In this document: positions 45,060 to 53,732 of the stretch, piece after piece | Position numbering within the stretch: position 1 is the stretch's first letter | Layout: each line of letters begins with the position of its first letter | Assembly: GCF_014203425.1 (NCBI RefSeq) | Contig: NZ_JACHJC010000001.1 | Coordinates: 6,279,501-6,343,500 of the forward strand | DNA: 64,000 bases | Origin: Micromonospora echinospora | GTDB lineage: Bacteria; Actinomycetota; Actinomycetes; Mycobacteriales; Micromonosporaceae | Direction of reading: 5' to 3' | Translations under genes and position numbers: made by a program | Notes under the pieces: model-generated | Told to the model about the DNA's origin: nothing | What the model saw: only the letters and a program-made list of their open reading frames with translations | Database searches by the model: none

Positions 45060-45377
45060 TCATCCGGCGGTCAGGTTGTCGGCCACCTCGCGGTCGAGGT
45101 TGGCCAGGATCTCGTCGGCCAGGTCGTGGTCCGGGCCGGCCAGGTCGAGCCGCACCCGGGCGCCGCCCGCGCCGGCCGGCTCCACGTCGATCTCGGCGGA
45201 CCAGTCCGCGGCGCTCCACCGGGCCCGCATGTCGTCGGCGTCGACGACCTCGACCCGGCACGTGCCGGAGTTGCGGAGCCGCTCGGGCAGCCAGGCCGAG
45301 GAGCGGTCCGGGTCGGTCGCGGTGTTGAACACCACCTCCGGTGGCGCGGACATGCCGCGCTCGGCGTGGCTGGCCAT
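45060..45377 (-). CDS. SRPBCC-like (polyketide cyclase fold) protein
   Basis: 105 residues: [23 protein letters not shown] is the typical N-terminal helix of SRPBCC proteins, followed by strands [22 protein letters not shown] and a C-terminal helix. A short family member, ligand unknown. ATG 45377 overlaps the stop of the upstream gene (TGATG), so the pair is coupled. Confidence 0.7.
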   Translation of the reverse strand: MASHAERGMSAPPEVVFNTATDPDRSSAWLPERLRNSGTCRVEVVDADDMRARWSAADWSAEIDVEPAGAGGARVRLDLAGPDHDLADEILANLDREVADNLTAG

Positions 45378-45670
45378 CAGGCGTCCCGCAACCGGCTCGG
45401 GTCGACCTCCCGGCCGGGGTGCCGGGCCAGGTACTCGGTCTCCAGTTCGGCGGTGCGCCGCAGGTGGTTGGCGAGCGCCGAGTCGGTGGCGTGGCGCAGC
45501 GTGTCCAGCCGGGTGCGGTGCAGGCTCTGCATCTCCCGGACCAGGTCCTCGTCGCCCAACTCCACCGGGTCCACCCCGAGCTGCTCGCCGTCGACGGTGC
45601 GGGCGTGGTCGCCGTCCCACTCCGCGACCCGCTGTTCCGGGCTCGCGTCCCGGCGTACCGATTCGGTCAT
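45377..45670 (-). CDS. Small conserved actinobacterial protein (DUF6158-like)
   Basis: 97 residues, with [21 protein letters not shown] and [25 protein letters not shown], a pattern I associate with DUF6158. Mostly helical. Function unknown. It is the first gene of a two-gene unit with the SRPBCC-like protein. Confidence 0.65.
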   Translation of the reverse strand: MTESVRRDASPEQRVAEWDGDHARTVDGEQLGVDPVELGDEDLVREMQSLHRTRLDTLRHATDSALANHLRRTAELETEYLARHPGREVDPSRLRDA

Positions 45671-45794
45671 CGTCGCCCCCTCGTCTCGTTCGGGTTGGCA
45701 CCTGTTCGGATGCCCAGCGGGCGTGCCACCAAACCACCGCCCGCGCTACGACGCCGTGTCGGAGACGCCCGGCGGCCCCGGTACTCTCGTGGGC

Positions 45795-46226
45795 ATGAAT
45801 CGGCTCTGGACACCGGCGTGGATCGTCCGCCACGTGGCCATGGTCGTGCTGGTGGCGGGTTGCCTCGGGCTGGGCTGGTGGCAGGTCACCCGCGCCGCCG
45901 GGGGGAACGCGATCAGCTTCGGTTACGCGATCGAGTGGCCGGTCTTCGCCGGCTTCGTGATCTTCGTCTGGTGGCGTGAGGTCCGGCAGGCGCTCCGCGG
46001 CAAGCCGGCGGACGACGCGCAGCAGCCGGGCGATCCGGCGCCGTCGGCCGCCGCCGGCCCCGAGCCGGTCGACGCCGTCCCGGCGGTACGCCGTCCGGTG
46101 CGCGTCGTGCGGGTGCCGGCCGCCCCGGCGGACGGGGCGGACGACGCCGAGCTGGCCGCGTACAACCGCTATCTATCCTGGTTGAACGCCAATCCGGGCG
46201 CCCGGCCCGGCGACTATCCCGGCTGA
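45795..46226 (+). CDS. Actinobacterial two-helix membrane protein
   Basis: 143 residues: [21 protein letters not shown] (about 11-31) and [19 protein letters not shown] (about 49-67) are membrane segments, followed by a disordered Pro/Ala region and a conserved-looking end, [15 protein letters not shown]. This type is often encoded next to a DUF3817 gene, as here. ATG 45795 has TACTCT 7 nt upstream (45782-45787). Confidence 0.8.
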   Translation: MNRLWTPAWIVRHVAMVVLVAGCLGLGWWQVTRAAGGNAISFGYAIEWPVFAGFVIFVWWREVRQALRGKPADDAQQPGDPAPSAAAGPEPVDAVPAVRRPVRVVRVPAAPADGADDAELAAYNRYLSWLNANPGARPGDYPG

Positions 46227-46251
46227 GGCCGGTGCGGAAGGACGGACGACG

Positions 46252-46581
46252 GTGGGCGGAGCCCTTACCCGGTACCGCGTGATCGCCTGGATCGTGGGCG
46301 TGGCGCTCGTGGTGCTGGTCCTGATCGGCATGCCGCTGAAGTACGGCTTCGACAACCCGAGCGTGGTGGGCGTGGTCGGGGTGGCGCACGGCTGGCTGTA
46401 CATGCTCTATCTGGCGCTCACGTTCGACCTGTCCCGCCGGGCCGAGTGGCCGCTGAAGCGGATGCTGCTGGTGATGCTCGCCGGCACCGTGCCGTTCGTC
46501 TCGTTCTACGCCGAGCGGCGGGTGAGCCAGTGGGTGGCGGCCGAGCAGCGGCCGCGTACCCCGGAGCCGGTCGCGGGCTGA
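46252..46581 (+). CDS. DUF3817 family membrane protein
   Basis: 109 residues with three membrane segments: YRVIAWIVGVALVVLVLIG, VVGVAHGWLYMLYLALTF (the conserved HGxLYxxY of DUF3817) and RMLLVMLAGTVPFVSFYAE. The final positively charged and Pro-rich residues follow. Function unknown. 25 nt after the previous membrane protein gene, likely one operon. Confidence 0.88.
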   Translation: MGGALTRYRVIAWIVGVALVVLVLIGMPLKYGFDNPSVVGVVGVAHGWLYMLYLALTFDLSRRAEWPLKRMLLVMLAGTVPFVSFYAERRVSQWVAAEQRPRTPEPVAG

Positions 46582-46588
46582 GCGCCGC

Positions 46589-47098
46589 TCACCGCGGCGG
46601 CCTCCACGGCTCGGCCGGCGGCGGGTCGGCCCAGCCACCCATGCGCGCCACCTCACGGGCGCGGCGCAGCGCCCGGCTGACCTGACCGAACTGCCGCTCG
46701 TCGTCGCTGCTGAACAGCAACACCTCGGTGCCGCGGACGCGTCCCCACAGCTCGTGCGCCGGGGGCCGCCAGCGGTCGCCGATCAGCACGAGCAGCAGCG
46801 GCACCAGCCCGACCCCGCCGAGCATGAGGTACGCCCCGGCGGTGAGCCGGTGCAGGCCGCCGGTGAAGCCGAGCAGCACCCCGACCGCGGCGATCATCGC
46901 GGCGGACACGACGACCGCGCGGATCGCGAGCCGGTCGTGCGGGCCGCGGTCGGTCCGCACCTGGGTGATCTCGGCCACCGGCCAGGTGTTGCGGCCGACG
47001 GTGAAGCGCTCGGCGGTGACGACGATGCCGGGCCGGGCGTAGAGCAGCTTCGGCGTGGCCGGTCGGGGCGGCTGGGTGGCGGAGCGGTCGGTCTGCAC
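46589..47098 (-). CDS. DUF6232-like membrane protein
   Basis: 169 residues. KLLYARPGIVVTAERFTVGRNTWPVAEITQVR precedes two membrane segments (VVVSAAMIAAVGVLLGF and MLGGVGLVPLLLVLIGD), then WRPPAHELWGRVRGTEVLLFSSDDERQFGQV. The layout matches DUF6232 proteins. GTG 47098 is chosen for GGGAGG just upstream; a longer in-frame start exists at 47152. Confidence 0.7.
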   Translation of the reverse strand: MQTDRSATQPPRPATPKLLYARPGIVVTAERFTVGRNTWPVAEITQVRTDRGPHDRLAIRAVVVSAAMIAAVGVLLGFTGGLHRLTAGAYLMLGGVGLVPLLLVLIGDRWRPPAHELWGRVRGTEVLLFSSDDERQFGQVSRALRRAREVARMGGWADPPPAEPWRPPR

Positions 47099-47562
47099 GG
47101 CGGCCTCCCGGGGACGCGGATCCCGTGCGGGAATCCCGGTTCCGGGCTTCATTGTGTTGCGGGTCCGCCACCTGACCTCGGGTTTTCGGCGGTCGACCGC
47201 CGGGCCTGCTCCGGGTGGCCCGCCGGAAAGAGAGAGCGATTTCAGCCTTTGTCATGACTTTGCGTGGCGGTGGCTGACGACATCCGCCCAGAACGACCAA
47301 TGGGGCGAGCCACGCCATCTACGCAGACACCCCGAACCCGGGTACGGCCGGTCGGCGAGGTGGGCACGGACGGTCAGACGCATCATCGTCACTTTCCGCC
47401 ACTTTGCCAACTTTCGCCCCTGCTTGAACTCCCGGCTACTCCGATCACGGGTTAGGTTGTGCAGGTCGGCCCGGTCGACAGCCATCCGCCCGGATGGCCC
47501 CGGGCCGGTGTCGCCGGGTCGCGAACGCGCCCGGCGACCGGTGGGAGAGGAGCTTTCCGCTC
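47099..47562. other. 464-bp intergenic region with a structured 5' UTR
   Basis: No convincing gene. The left part carries the DUF6232-like gene's promoter region. The right part holds TTAGGTT near 47450, a likely -10 for the NlpC/P60 gene, and the two hairpins listed separately. Other short frames here look like noise. Confidence 0.6.
47468..47538 (+). promoter_or_regulatory. Two-hairpin 5' UTR of the NlpC/P60 gene
   Basis: Stem-loop 1: GGCCCGG (47468-47474) with CCGGGCC (47500-47506), enclosing GCCATCCG/CGGATGGC (47481-47498). Stem-loop 2: GTCGCCGGG (47510-47518) with CCCGGCGAC (47530-47538), topped by CGCG-AA-CGCG. The Shine-Dalgarno GGAGAGGAG follows within about 15 nt. It does not match the c-di-AMP riboswitch pattern I know from cell-wall hydrolase genes. 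Confidence 0.5.
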
Positions 47563-48528
47563 TTGTCGTCCTTACGGATGCTGCTCCGCTCGCTGGCGGT
47601 GGCCGGCCTCTCGGCCGCGCTGCTCGCCCCGGCGCAGGTGGCTCGGGCCGAGCCCACCCCCGCCGAGCTGACGAAGCAGATCGAGAAGTCCTCGACTGAG
47701 CTGGAGCGAATCGTCGAGTCCTACAACAAGCTCAACGAGGACATCAAGGCCAACAAGGCCACCGCGGCCAAGTTGGAGGCCCGGATCGGGCCGTTGCAGG
47801 AACAGGCCGAGCGCAGCCGCGCCGAGGTGGGCGTGCTGGCGGCGACGGCGTACAAGACCGGCGGCATGCGTACCGCCGCGGCCCTGCTGGACCCGGGCGG
47901 CCAGGCCACGCTGCCGGAGCGGCTGGGCACCCTGGACCAGCTCACCCGCCAGCGCCAGCGCACCCTCTCCAGCTTCACCGCCGACCAGCAGCGGCTGATC
48001 GACCAGAAGATCCGGCTGGACACCACGCTCGCCCGCGAGGCCGCGCAGGCCAAGCAGCTCAAGACCGCGAAGACGCGGATCGAGGGAGACCTGGCCGGCC
48101 TCTACGAGATGCGGCGCAGGGCGTACGGGCGGGCCACCGAGGCGCCCGGCAACGCCGGCTCGGCGGGCAAGCCCCCGGCCGTCTCCGGTGACGCCGGCAA
48201 GGCCGTGCGGTACGCCTACGGCGCGGTCGGCAAGCCCTACGGCTACGGCCAGGACGGCCCCGGCAGTTACGACTGCTCGGGTCTCACGCTCGCGGCGTGG
48301 CGGGTGGCCGGGAAGTCGCTGCCGCACAGCGCGGCGAGACAGTGGAGCGCCACCAAGCGGATCAGCCGCAGCGAGCTGCAACCGGGCGACCTGGTGTTCT
48401 ACTCCGGGCTCGGGCACGTGGCGCTCTACGTCGGCAACGGCCAGATCATCGACGCGCCGAGCGCCGGACGCAACGTCAGCAAACGCGGTATGAACATCAT
48501 GTCGATCGCCGGCTACGGCCGGGTCTGA
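47563..48528 (+). CDS. Secreted NlpC/P60 peptidoglycan endopeptidase with coiled-coil N-terminus
   Basis: 321 residues. Signal peptide (about 1-30, LLRSLAVAGLSAALLAPAQVARA), then a long coiled-coil region (STELERIVESYNKLNEDI to LAGLYEMRRRAYG) and a C-terminal NlpC/P60 domain with Cys238 in SYDCSGLTLAAW and His285 in LGHVALYVG, as in RipA-like cell-separation enzymes. TTG 47563 lies 10 nt after GGAGAGGAG; ATG 47578 is an alternative that would shorten the signal peptide. Confidence 0.9.
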   Translation: MSSLRMLLRSLAVAGLSAALLAPAQVARAEPTPAELTKQIEKSSTELERIVESYNKLNEDIKANKATAAKLEARIGPLQEQAERSRAEVGVLAATAYKTGGMRTAAALLDPGGQATLPERLGTLDQLTRQRQRTLSSFTADQQRLIDQKIRLDTTLAREAAQAKQLKTAKTRIEGDLAGLYEMRRRAYGRATEAPGNAGSAGKPPAVSGDAGKAVRYAYGAVGKPYGYGQDGPGSYDCSGLTLAAWRVAGKSLPHSAARQWSATKRISRSELQPGDLVFYSGLGHVALYVGNGQIIDAPSAGRNVSKRGMNIMSIAGYGRV

Positions 48529-48541
48529 TCGACGCGGACGG

Positions 48542-48580
48542 CGAACGGCCGGCGTCCCCCTGTCGGACGCCGGCCGTTCG
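48542..48580. terminator. 16-bp hairpin between convergent genes
   Basis: CGAACGGCCGGCGTCC (48542-48557) and GGACGCCGGCCGTTCG (48565-48580) pair perfectly around a 7-nt loop; TTGT follows on the plus strand. It can serve the NlpC gene and the sigma factor gene. Confidence 0.85.
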
Positions 48581-48600
48581 TTGTCTCAATTACTACCAGG

Positions 48601-49602
48601 TCAGGCCGCCTGCAGCCCCTCCGCGCGAGCCAGCTCACGCAGCCGGCCGAGGGCCTGGATCTCCAGCTGGCGGATCCGCTCCCGGGAGAGCGAGAACCGC
48701 GACGCGACCTCGGTCAGCGAGTGCTCGCGCCCGTCCTCCAGGCCGTACCGGGCCCGCATGATGCCGGCGGACCGGTCGTCGAGGTGGTTGAGCAGACCCT
48801 CGATCCGCTGCCGCTCCAGGCCGGTGAGCACGATCTCCTCGGGCGACGGCGCGTCACTGTCGGCGACCAGGTCACCGAGATTGGTGTCGCCGTCGTCACC
48901 GACCGGCGTGTCCAGCGAGACGGTGTCCTGCGACCAGCGGACCAGCTCGTTGACCCGCTCGACGGTCACGCCGAGGGCGGTAGCGATCTGCTCCGGCTCC
49001 GGGTCGGCGCCCAGCTCACGGGTGAGCTGCCGGGCCACGTTGCGCATCCGGTTGACGTCCTCGACCAGGTGCACGGGCAGCCGTACGGTCCGCTCCTGCT
49101 GGGCGATCGCCCGGCTGATGGCCTGGCGGATCCACCACGTCGCGTAGGTGGAGAACTTGAAGCCACGCTCGTAGTCGAACTTCTCGACCGCCCGGACCAG
49201 GCCGGTGTTGCCCTCCTGGATCAGGTCCAGCATGGGCATGCCGGAGCGCACGTAACGCCGGGCGATCGACACGACCAGCCGCAGGTTCGCGCGGATGAAC
49301 AGGTCCTTCGCGCGCTCACCCTCGACGACCAGCCGCTCCAGGTCCTCCCGGTCGACGCCGTCGGGGATGCGCTCTGAGTCGAGCAGGTGCTCGGCGTAGA
49401 GGCCCGCCTCGATCGCCTTGGAAAGGTCGACCTCCCGGGCGGCGTCGAGCAGCGGCGTCCGGGAGATCTCGTGCAGGTAGACGCCGACCAGGTCCCGCTC
49501 CTCGGCGACCTCGTCGGTACGCATGCCGATGTTCTTGTCCACGATTGCCACGGTCCCCTCGCTCGCGCCGGTTGCCCGGTTCCTTGCCATCCCCACGTTC
49601 AT
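48601..49602 (-). CDS. RNA polymerase sigma factor, group 2 (sigma-70 family)
   Basis: 333 residues. Region 1.2 (DLVGVYLHEISRTPLLD), region 2 (ANLRLVVSIARRYVRSGMPM, DLIQEGNTGLVRAVEKFDYE, FSTYATWWIRQAISRAI), region 3 (RLPVHLVEDVNRMRNV), region 4 (HSLTEVASRFSLSRERIRQLE). It lacks the long region 1.1 of the primary factor, so a stationary-phase or stress factor of the HrdD/SigB (actinobacterial sense) type is likely. ATG 49602 has GGGAGGG upstream. Confidence 0.92.
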   Translation of the reverse strand: MNVGMARNRATGASEGTVAIVDKNIGMRTDEVAEERDLVGVYLHEISRTPLLDAAREVDLSKAIEAGLYAEHLLDSERIPDGVDREDLERLVVEGERAKDLFIRANLRLVVSIARRYVRSGMPMLDLIQEGNTGLVRAVEKFDYERGFKFSTYATWWIRQAISRAIAQQERTVRLPVHLVEDVNRMRNVARQLTRELGADPEPEQIATALGVTVERVNELVRWSQDTVSLDTPVGDDGDTNLGDLVADSDAPSPEEIVLTGLERQRIEGLLNHLDDRSAGIMRARYGLEDGREHSLTEVASRFSLSRERIRQLEIQALGRLRELARAEGLQAA

Positions 49603-49958
49603 CAGCCCTCCCCGTAACCTCCGCTGTGCCCGTAGGTGCTGACACCTACACAACAGGTGTGACGCGTCGGGGATTCCATGTCGTGAGTCGAAACTGTCAC
49701 GAATGCCTGAGTACTAGCTGAGAGCCCGGTCCATGTTTCCTGTTACCGGCCCGGTTCGGACGGCTTCCGGACACGGCTTTCGACGCCTGCCGGAGCTGCT
49801 GAATCGCTATTCGCCCATGGAATGGCACCATTGCCTGTTCCATGAACACAGCGAGCCGCGTCACCGGGTCGTTGCGATCCTGGTCACTGCGAGATACGCG
49901 CTCGCGGACCGGTCGGTTCAGCCACGCTCAGGATTACCCTCCGCCTCGTTGAACAATC
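49603..49958. other. Non-coding stretch upstream of the sigma gene
   Basis: Between the sigma factor start and the terminators of the murQ operon I see no convincing gene: the one long plus-strand frame has low coding character and crosses two terminators. The sigma promoter should lie here, but no box is clear enough to call. Confidence 0.5.
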
Positions 49959-49989
49959 CGTGCGGGCGGGAACGTCCCCCTCCCGCACG
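49959..49989 (-). terminator. Second hairpin downstream of murQ
   Basis: CGTGCGGG (49959-49966) and CCCGCACG (49982-49989) pair, with an inner GGG/CCC extension. It lies about 70 nt past the murQ stop, behind a stronger hairpin. Confidence 0.55.
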
Positions 49990-50001
49990 TGATACGCGTC
50001 G

Positions 50002-50031
50002 CACCCGCCTGGCGGATGCGCCGGGCGGGTG
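50002..50031 (-). terminator. Hairpin after murQ
   Basis: CACCCGCC-T-GGCG (50002-50014), loop GATG, CGCC-G-GGCGGGTG (50019-50031): a 13-bp stem including one G-T wobble, starting 30 nt past the murQ stop. Confidence 0.7.
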
Positions 50032-50060
50032 GATCCGGCGGGAAGAGCGGGCCGGAGCGC

Positions 50061-51008
50061 TCAGGAGGCGAGCAGGGCCAGCGCGCCGCGTACCTGGTGG
50101 GCGGAGCGGGCCAGCGCGGCCCGGGCGGCCGGCACCTCGGCGCCGGAGACGAGCGCGACGAGTGCGGTCTTGAGGTCGCCGTCGGCCTCCCGCAGGGCGA
50201 CCTGGCAGACCTCCTCGGCGCAGCCGGTGGCCTCCATGAGAATCGAGATCATGCGGCCGCGCAGTTTGGCGTTCGTGGCCACCATGTCGATCATCAGGTT
50301 CGAGTAGACACGGCCCAGACGCACCATGACGGCCGTGGAGAACGTGTTGAGCACCAACTTCTGCGCGGTGCCGGCCTTCATCCGGGTCGACCCGGTGACC
50401 ACCTCCGGCCCGGTGTCCACCCCGATGAAGACGTCCACCGACGCGGCGGCCTCGGCCTCCGGATTCGCGCAGAGCAGCACCGTAGCGGCCTCCAGCTCCC
50501 GGGACGCGGCGAGCGCCCCGAGGACGTACGGGGTGCGTCCGCTGGCCGCCAGGCCCACCACCAGGTCGCCCGGGCGTACGCACTCGGCGGCCTCGGCGGC
50601 GCCGCCGAGCTCGTCGTCCTCGGCGTCCTCGACCGCCCGCCACATGGCGTCCGGGCCACCGGCGAGGTGCGAGCAGAACCAGTGCCGGGGCGAGTTGAAC
50701 GTGGGGGCCAGCTCGGCCGCGTCCAGCACGCCGAGGCGGCCGGAGGTGCCGGCGCCGAAGTAGTGCACGCGGTGCCCGTCACGCAGCGCGGCCACCGCCA
50801 GGTCGACGGTCTCGGCGATCTCGTCCAGCACGGCGGCGACGGCGGCCGGCACCCGCCGGTCGGCCTCGTTGATCACGGTGAGCACGTCGCGGGTGGACAT
50901 CAGGTCGAGGTCGAAGCTGTGCGGGTTGCGGCGCTCGGTGGGCGCGCCGACACGCACCACCGGCTGGATCGCCGCCACGCCGTCGCGTTCCACCCGGCCC
51001 GCCGTCAT
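50061..51008 (-). CDS. murQ: N-acetylmuramic acid 6-phosphate etherase
   Basis: 315 residues. MurQ cleaves the lactyl ether of MurNAc-6-P in cell-wall sugar recycling. The SIS domain shows VHYFGAGTSGRLGVLDAAELAPTF, the central GGPDAMWRAVEDAEDD catalytic-Glu block, GLAASGRTPYVLGAL and TGSTRMKAGTAQKLVLN. All are intact. ATG 51008 overlaps the stop of the upstream regulator gene (ATGA). No kinase or transporter for MurNAc is adjacent. Confidence 0.95.
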   Translation of the reverse strand: MTAGRVERDGVAAIQPVVRVGAPTERRNPHSFDLDLMSTRDVLTVINEADRRVPAAVAAVLDEIAETVDLAVAALRDGHRVHYFGAGTSGRLGVLDAAELAPTFNSPRHWFCSHLAGGPDAMWRAVEDAEDDELGGAAEAAECVRPGDLVVGLAASGRTPYVLGALAASRELEAATVLLCANPEAEAAASVDVFIGVDTGPEVVTGSTRMKAGTAQKLVLNTFSTAVMVRLGRVYSNLMIDMVATNAKLRGRMISILMEATGCAEEVCQVALREADGDLKTALVALVSGAEVPAARAALARSAHQVRGALALLAS

Positions 51009-51919
51009 CCCCGCCTCCGGCCGGGACCGACCCGGCGCGACTTGACCGCCTCGGCGGTGGCTTCGAGCGCCTTCTTGGTCCGGGCCCGGCTGCGCGCGGC
51101 CACCCCGACGAAGAGGCAGTCGACGACGGTGAGCTGGGCCAGCCGGCTGGCCGTCGCGCCGGAGCGGTAGGTCGTCTCCCGCGCGGCGGTGGTGAGCACG
51201 TGGTCGGCGACGTCGGTGATCGGCGAGCGCGGGAAGTTGGTGAGCGCGACGGTGGTGGCTCCGCGGGCCCGCGCCTGCTCCAGCACCTCGATGACGTCGG
51301 ACGTGGTGCCGGTGTGCGAGATGCCGACCGCGACGTCGCCGCGCCCGAGCAGGGCGGCAGAGGTGAGCGCGGTGTGCACGTCCGGGAAGTAGAACGCGAT
51401 GCGGCCGATGCGGTGCAGCTTCTGCTGGAAGTCGGAGGCGACGAAGCCGCTGGCGCCCGCGCCGTAGACGTCGATCCGGCCGGCCGCGCCGATCGCCTCG
51501 ACCACCAGCTCGCAGACCGCCGGGTCGAGCTGCTCGGCGGTCTCCTCGACGGCCCGGGCGTCGTTGAACGCGATGGTGGCGATGATCTGGGCCAGGTCGG
51601 CGCCGGGCGGGATGTCGCCGCCGACCACCCGCGCGTCCGGCGGCTCGATCCGGCGGGCGGCCTCGGCGGCGAGGCGGATCCGCAGCTGGGGATAGCCGTC
51701 CATGCCGACCGAGCGGCAGAAGCGGATCACTGTCGCCTCGGACGTCTCGGCGGCGGTGGCGAGGTCGGTGATCGTGCGCCGGGCGGCGTCCGCCGGATCG
51801 GAGACGACCAGCCGGGCCACCCGCTGTTCGGCCGGGGACAGCGAGGGCAGCAGGCCGCTGATGTGGACGATCAGTCCACCGGGCTCGTGACTCGCAGAAA
51901 TCTTCGAACTCTTCGCCAC
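51005..51919 (-). CDS. MurR/RpiR-family transcriptional regulator
   Basis: 304 residues. N-terminal RpiR helix-turn-helix (LSPAEQRVARLVVSDP, TITDLATAAETSEATVIRFC then GMDGYPQLRIRLA) and a C-terminal SIS sugar-phosphate-binding domain (RIDVYGAGASGFVASDF, VAVGISHTGTTSDVIEVLEQA). It precedes murQ in one operon and likely senses MurNAc-6-P or a related sugar phosphate. GTG 51919 is leaderless-like: TAAGTT 6 nt upstream overlaps the operator. Confidence 0.92.
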   Translation of the reverse strand: MAKSSKISASHEPGGLIVHISGLLPSLSPAEQRVARLVVSDPADAARRTITDLATAAETSEATVIRFCRSVGMDGYPQLRIRLAAEAARRIEPPDARVVGGDIPPGADLAQIIATIAFNDARAVEETAEQLDPAVCELVVEAIGAAGRIDVYGAGASGFVASDFQQKLHRIGRIAFYFPDVHTALTSAALLGRGDVAVGISHTGTTSDVIEVLEQARARGATTVALTNFPRSPITDVADHVLTTAARETTYRSGATASRLAQLTVVDCLFVGVAARSRARTKKALEATAEAVKSRRVGPGRRRG

Positions 51920-51922
51920 GGA

Positions 51923-51937
51923 TGAAACTTACTTTCA
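51923..51937 (-). promoter_or_regulatory. RpiR-type operator overlapping the rpiR-murQ promoter
   Basis: TGAAA-CTTAC-TTTCA is a dyad of the form reported for MurR/RpiR proteins (TGAAA-N5-TTTCA). It begins 4 nt from the regulator start codon and overlaps the -10 box TAAGTT (51931-51926 minus), suggesting autorepression. Confidence 0.65.
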
Positions 51938-52187
51938 GAGGGCGTGAGCGTCAACCATGACACCGTGTATCGGGAAATTTACCGTCCTCCGTGCCCGCCA
52001 CCCGAGCCAAGGATCCCATTCTCGCAGCCCGGCCGCTTCATCCGGTCCGCTCGAGTCCGTCCCGCCGGGCGACGTGCCGGTCCGCCGTCGCGCGGCCCGG
52101 CCTGGCTGGACGGCCTCGACCAGGCAGGCCGGACGGCCGCCGCAGGGTCGCCGGACGGCCGGTGGGGCCGTTGGTTAGCGTGTGTCC

Positions 52188-52868
52188 ATGACGGAGCGCA
52201 CGGTGCTGGTGACCGGAGGTACTGGCGGACTGGGTGGCGCGGTCACCACCGCCTTCCTGGACGCCGGCTGGCGGGTGGTCGTACCCCAGCGGGAGCCCGG
52301 GACGGACGGCGGCGGCCCGGTCCGCGTCGAGGCGGACCTGCTGACGCCCGAGGGGGCCGCACGGGCGGTCGAGGTCGCCACCGCCGAACCCGTCGCGCCG
52401 CTGCGCGCGCTGGTCAACCTGGTCGGCGGGTACGCCGCCGGGGGCCTGGTGCACGAGACCCCGGTCGAGGAGTTCGAGCGGATGCTGCGGATCAACCTGC
52501 GCCCGACCTACCTGGTGACCCGGGCGGCGCTGCCGCACCTGGCCGCCACCGGCGACGGCGCCGTGGTGTGCGTCTCCGCGCGGGCGGCGGTGTCGCCGTT
52601 CCCGGGCGCCTCGGGCTACGTCACCGCCAAGGCCGCGGTGCGGGCGTTCGCCGACGCGGTCGCGGTCGAGTACCGGCAGCGCGGCGTGCGGTGCAACACG
52701 GTGCTGCCGAGCGTCATCGACACCCCGGCCAACCGGGCCGCCCAGCCCGACGCCGACCACCGGCGCTGGGTGCCCCCGGCGGAGATCGCCGGCGTGATCC
52801 GGTTCCTGGCCTCCACCGAGTCGGCGCCCACGAGCGGCGCCGGCATCCCGGTCTACGGCCGGGCCTGA
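52188..52868 (+). CDS. Short-chain dehydrogenase/reductase
   Basis: 226 residues. Cofactor motif VTGGTGGLGGAVTTAF, LVNLVGGYAAGG, and catalytic residues in VVCVSARAAVSP and SGYVTAKAAVRAF. A standard SDR of unknown substrate. ATG 52188 is chosen because TAGCGT lies 6 nt upstream (52176-52181). Its last 16 bp overlap the convergent kinase-like gene. Confidence 0.88.
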   Translation: MTERTVLVTGGTGGLGGAVTTAFLDAGWRVVVPQREPGTDGGGPVRVEADLLTPEGAARAVEVATAEPVAPLRALVNLVGGYAAGGLVHETPVEEFERMLRINLRPTYLVTRAALPHLAATGDGAVVCVSARAAVSPFPGASGYVTAKAAVRAFADAVAVEYRQRGVRCNTVLPSVIDTPANRAAQPDADHRRWVPPAEIAGVIRFLASTESAPTSGAGIPVYGRA

Positions 52869-53584
52869 ACCGGCACCGGGCCGTCGCGGCCCGCCCCGCC
52901 GGCCGGACACGGCGGGCCGCCCGGAGCCGGGCCGGGACCGGCGGACGGATCGTCGGGCAGCCACTCGCTCAGGTGCGCCCGGATCCGGCGGGCCACCTCC
53001 TCCGGCGGGCCGTTGCCGTCCACCACCACGAAGCCGCCGTACTCCGGCAGCCTCCGATACGCGGTGTCCGCGTCGGTCAGCCATTCCATGCTCTCGTGGT
53101 CGGTGCCGCGCCGCTCGATCCGGCGATACGCCTCGGCCGGGTCCACGGTGAGCAGGAACGTCACCTCGGGCGCCGGGAAGACCCGGTACCCGGCCCGGGC
53201 CAGCCGCTCCCACCGCTGCCCGCCGTGCGCCCGGATGCTCGCGTACTGGCAGAACGACCAGCGGTCCATTACCGCGGTACGGCCCGTGACCAGGCAGCTG
53301 AGCAACGCGAGCGCGATGGCCAGCCACCGCAGCGCCGACTCGACCGCGAGCAGGCCGTCGCGCCCGACGAGCCGCTGCGCGTCCGCACGGCCGACCCGTT
53401 GGGCGATGCGGCCCAGCCAGCGGCGGCCACCGGCGTTGCGGTGATAGGTCGCGGGGTGGCCGGCGGCGGTCAGGGCCTGGGCTAGCCGGTGCGCCTGGGT
53501 GGTCTTGCCCGAGCCGTCGATGCCGATCAGGGCTACAGCGCGCAGTCGGGCCCTGCCGCGCCGCGCTCGCCGTGAGCTGGCCAC
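52853..53584 (-). CDS. Thymidylate kinase-like P-loop protein
   Basis: 243 residues. Walker A GIDGSGKTTQAHRLAQAL (about 21-38), the MDRWSFCQYASIRAHGG segment with a DRW-type motif, LTVDPAEAYRRIERRGTDHES lid region, and VVVDGNGPPEEVARRI. It matches dTMP kinase-like proteins but is longer and has a hydrophobic stretch (LRWLAIALALLSCLVTG), so the substrate may differ. C-terminal tail is Pro/Gly-rich. Confidence 0.75.
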   Translation of the reverse strand: MASSRRARRGRARLRAVALIGIDGSGKTTQAHRLAQALTAAGHPATYHRNAGGRRWLGRIAQRVGRADAQRLVGRDGLLAVESALRWLAIALALLSCLVTGRTAVMDRWSFCQYASIRAHGGQRWERLARAGYRVFPAPEVTFLLTVDPAEAYRRIERRGTDHESMEWLTDADTAYRRLPEYGGFVVVDGNGPPEEVARRIRAHLSEWLPDDPSAGPGPAPGGPPCPAGGAGRDGPVPVQARP

Positions 53585-53732
53585 CTTGTCGAGGTTATCC
53601 GATCGACGCTCACCATCGCCTATTTGTCGCTTTCCTGCCCGAGCGGACGGACCGCGCCGCTACAGGTGTGACCAAAGCGCCAGCCGGGTACGCATCGTGA
53701 TCCCAACGCCCATGACGACGAGGGAGCCGCAG

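Noticed and set aside
47240..47560. c-di-AMP (ydaO-type) riboswitch before the NlpC/P60 gene
   Set aside because: The conserved core segments of that class as I know them are not present.
47055..47699. Plus-strand frame upstream of the NlpC gene
   Set aside because: It overlaps the structured leader and the NlpC gene in another frame and has no recognisable domain.
49733..50173. Plus-strand frame between the sigma factor and murQ
   Set aside because: It runs across two hairpin terminators and into antisense of murQ, and its second half is Arg/Pro noise. No ribosome site.
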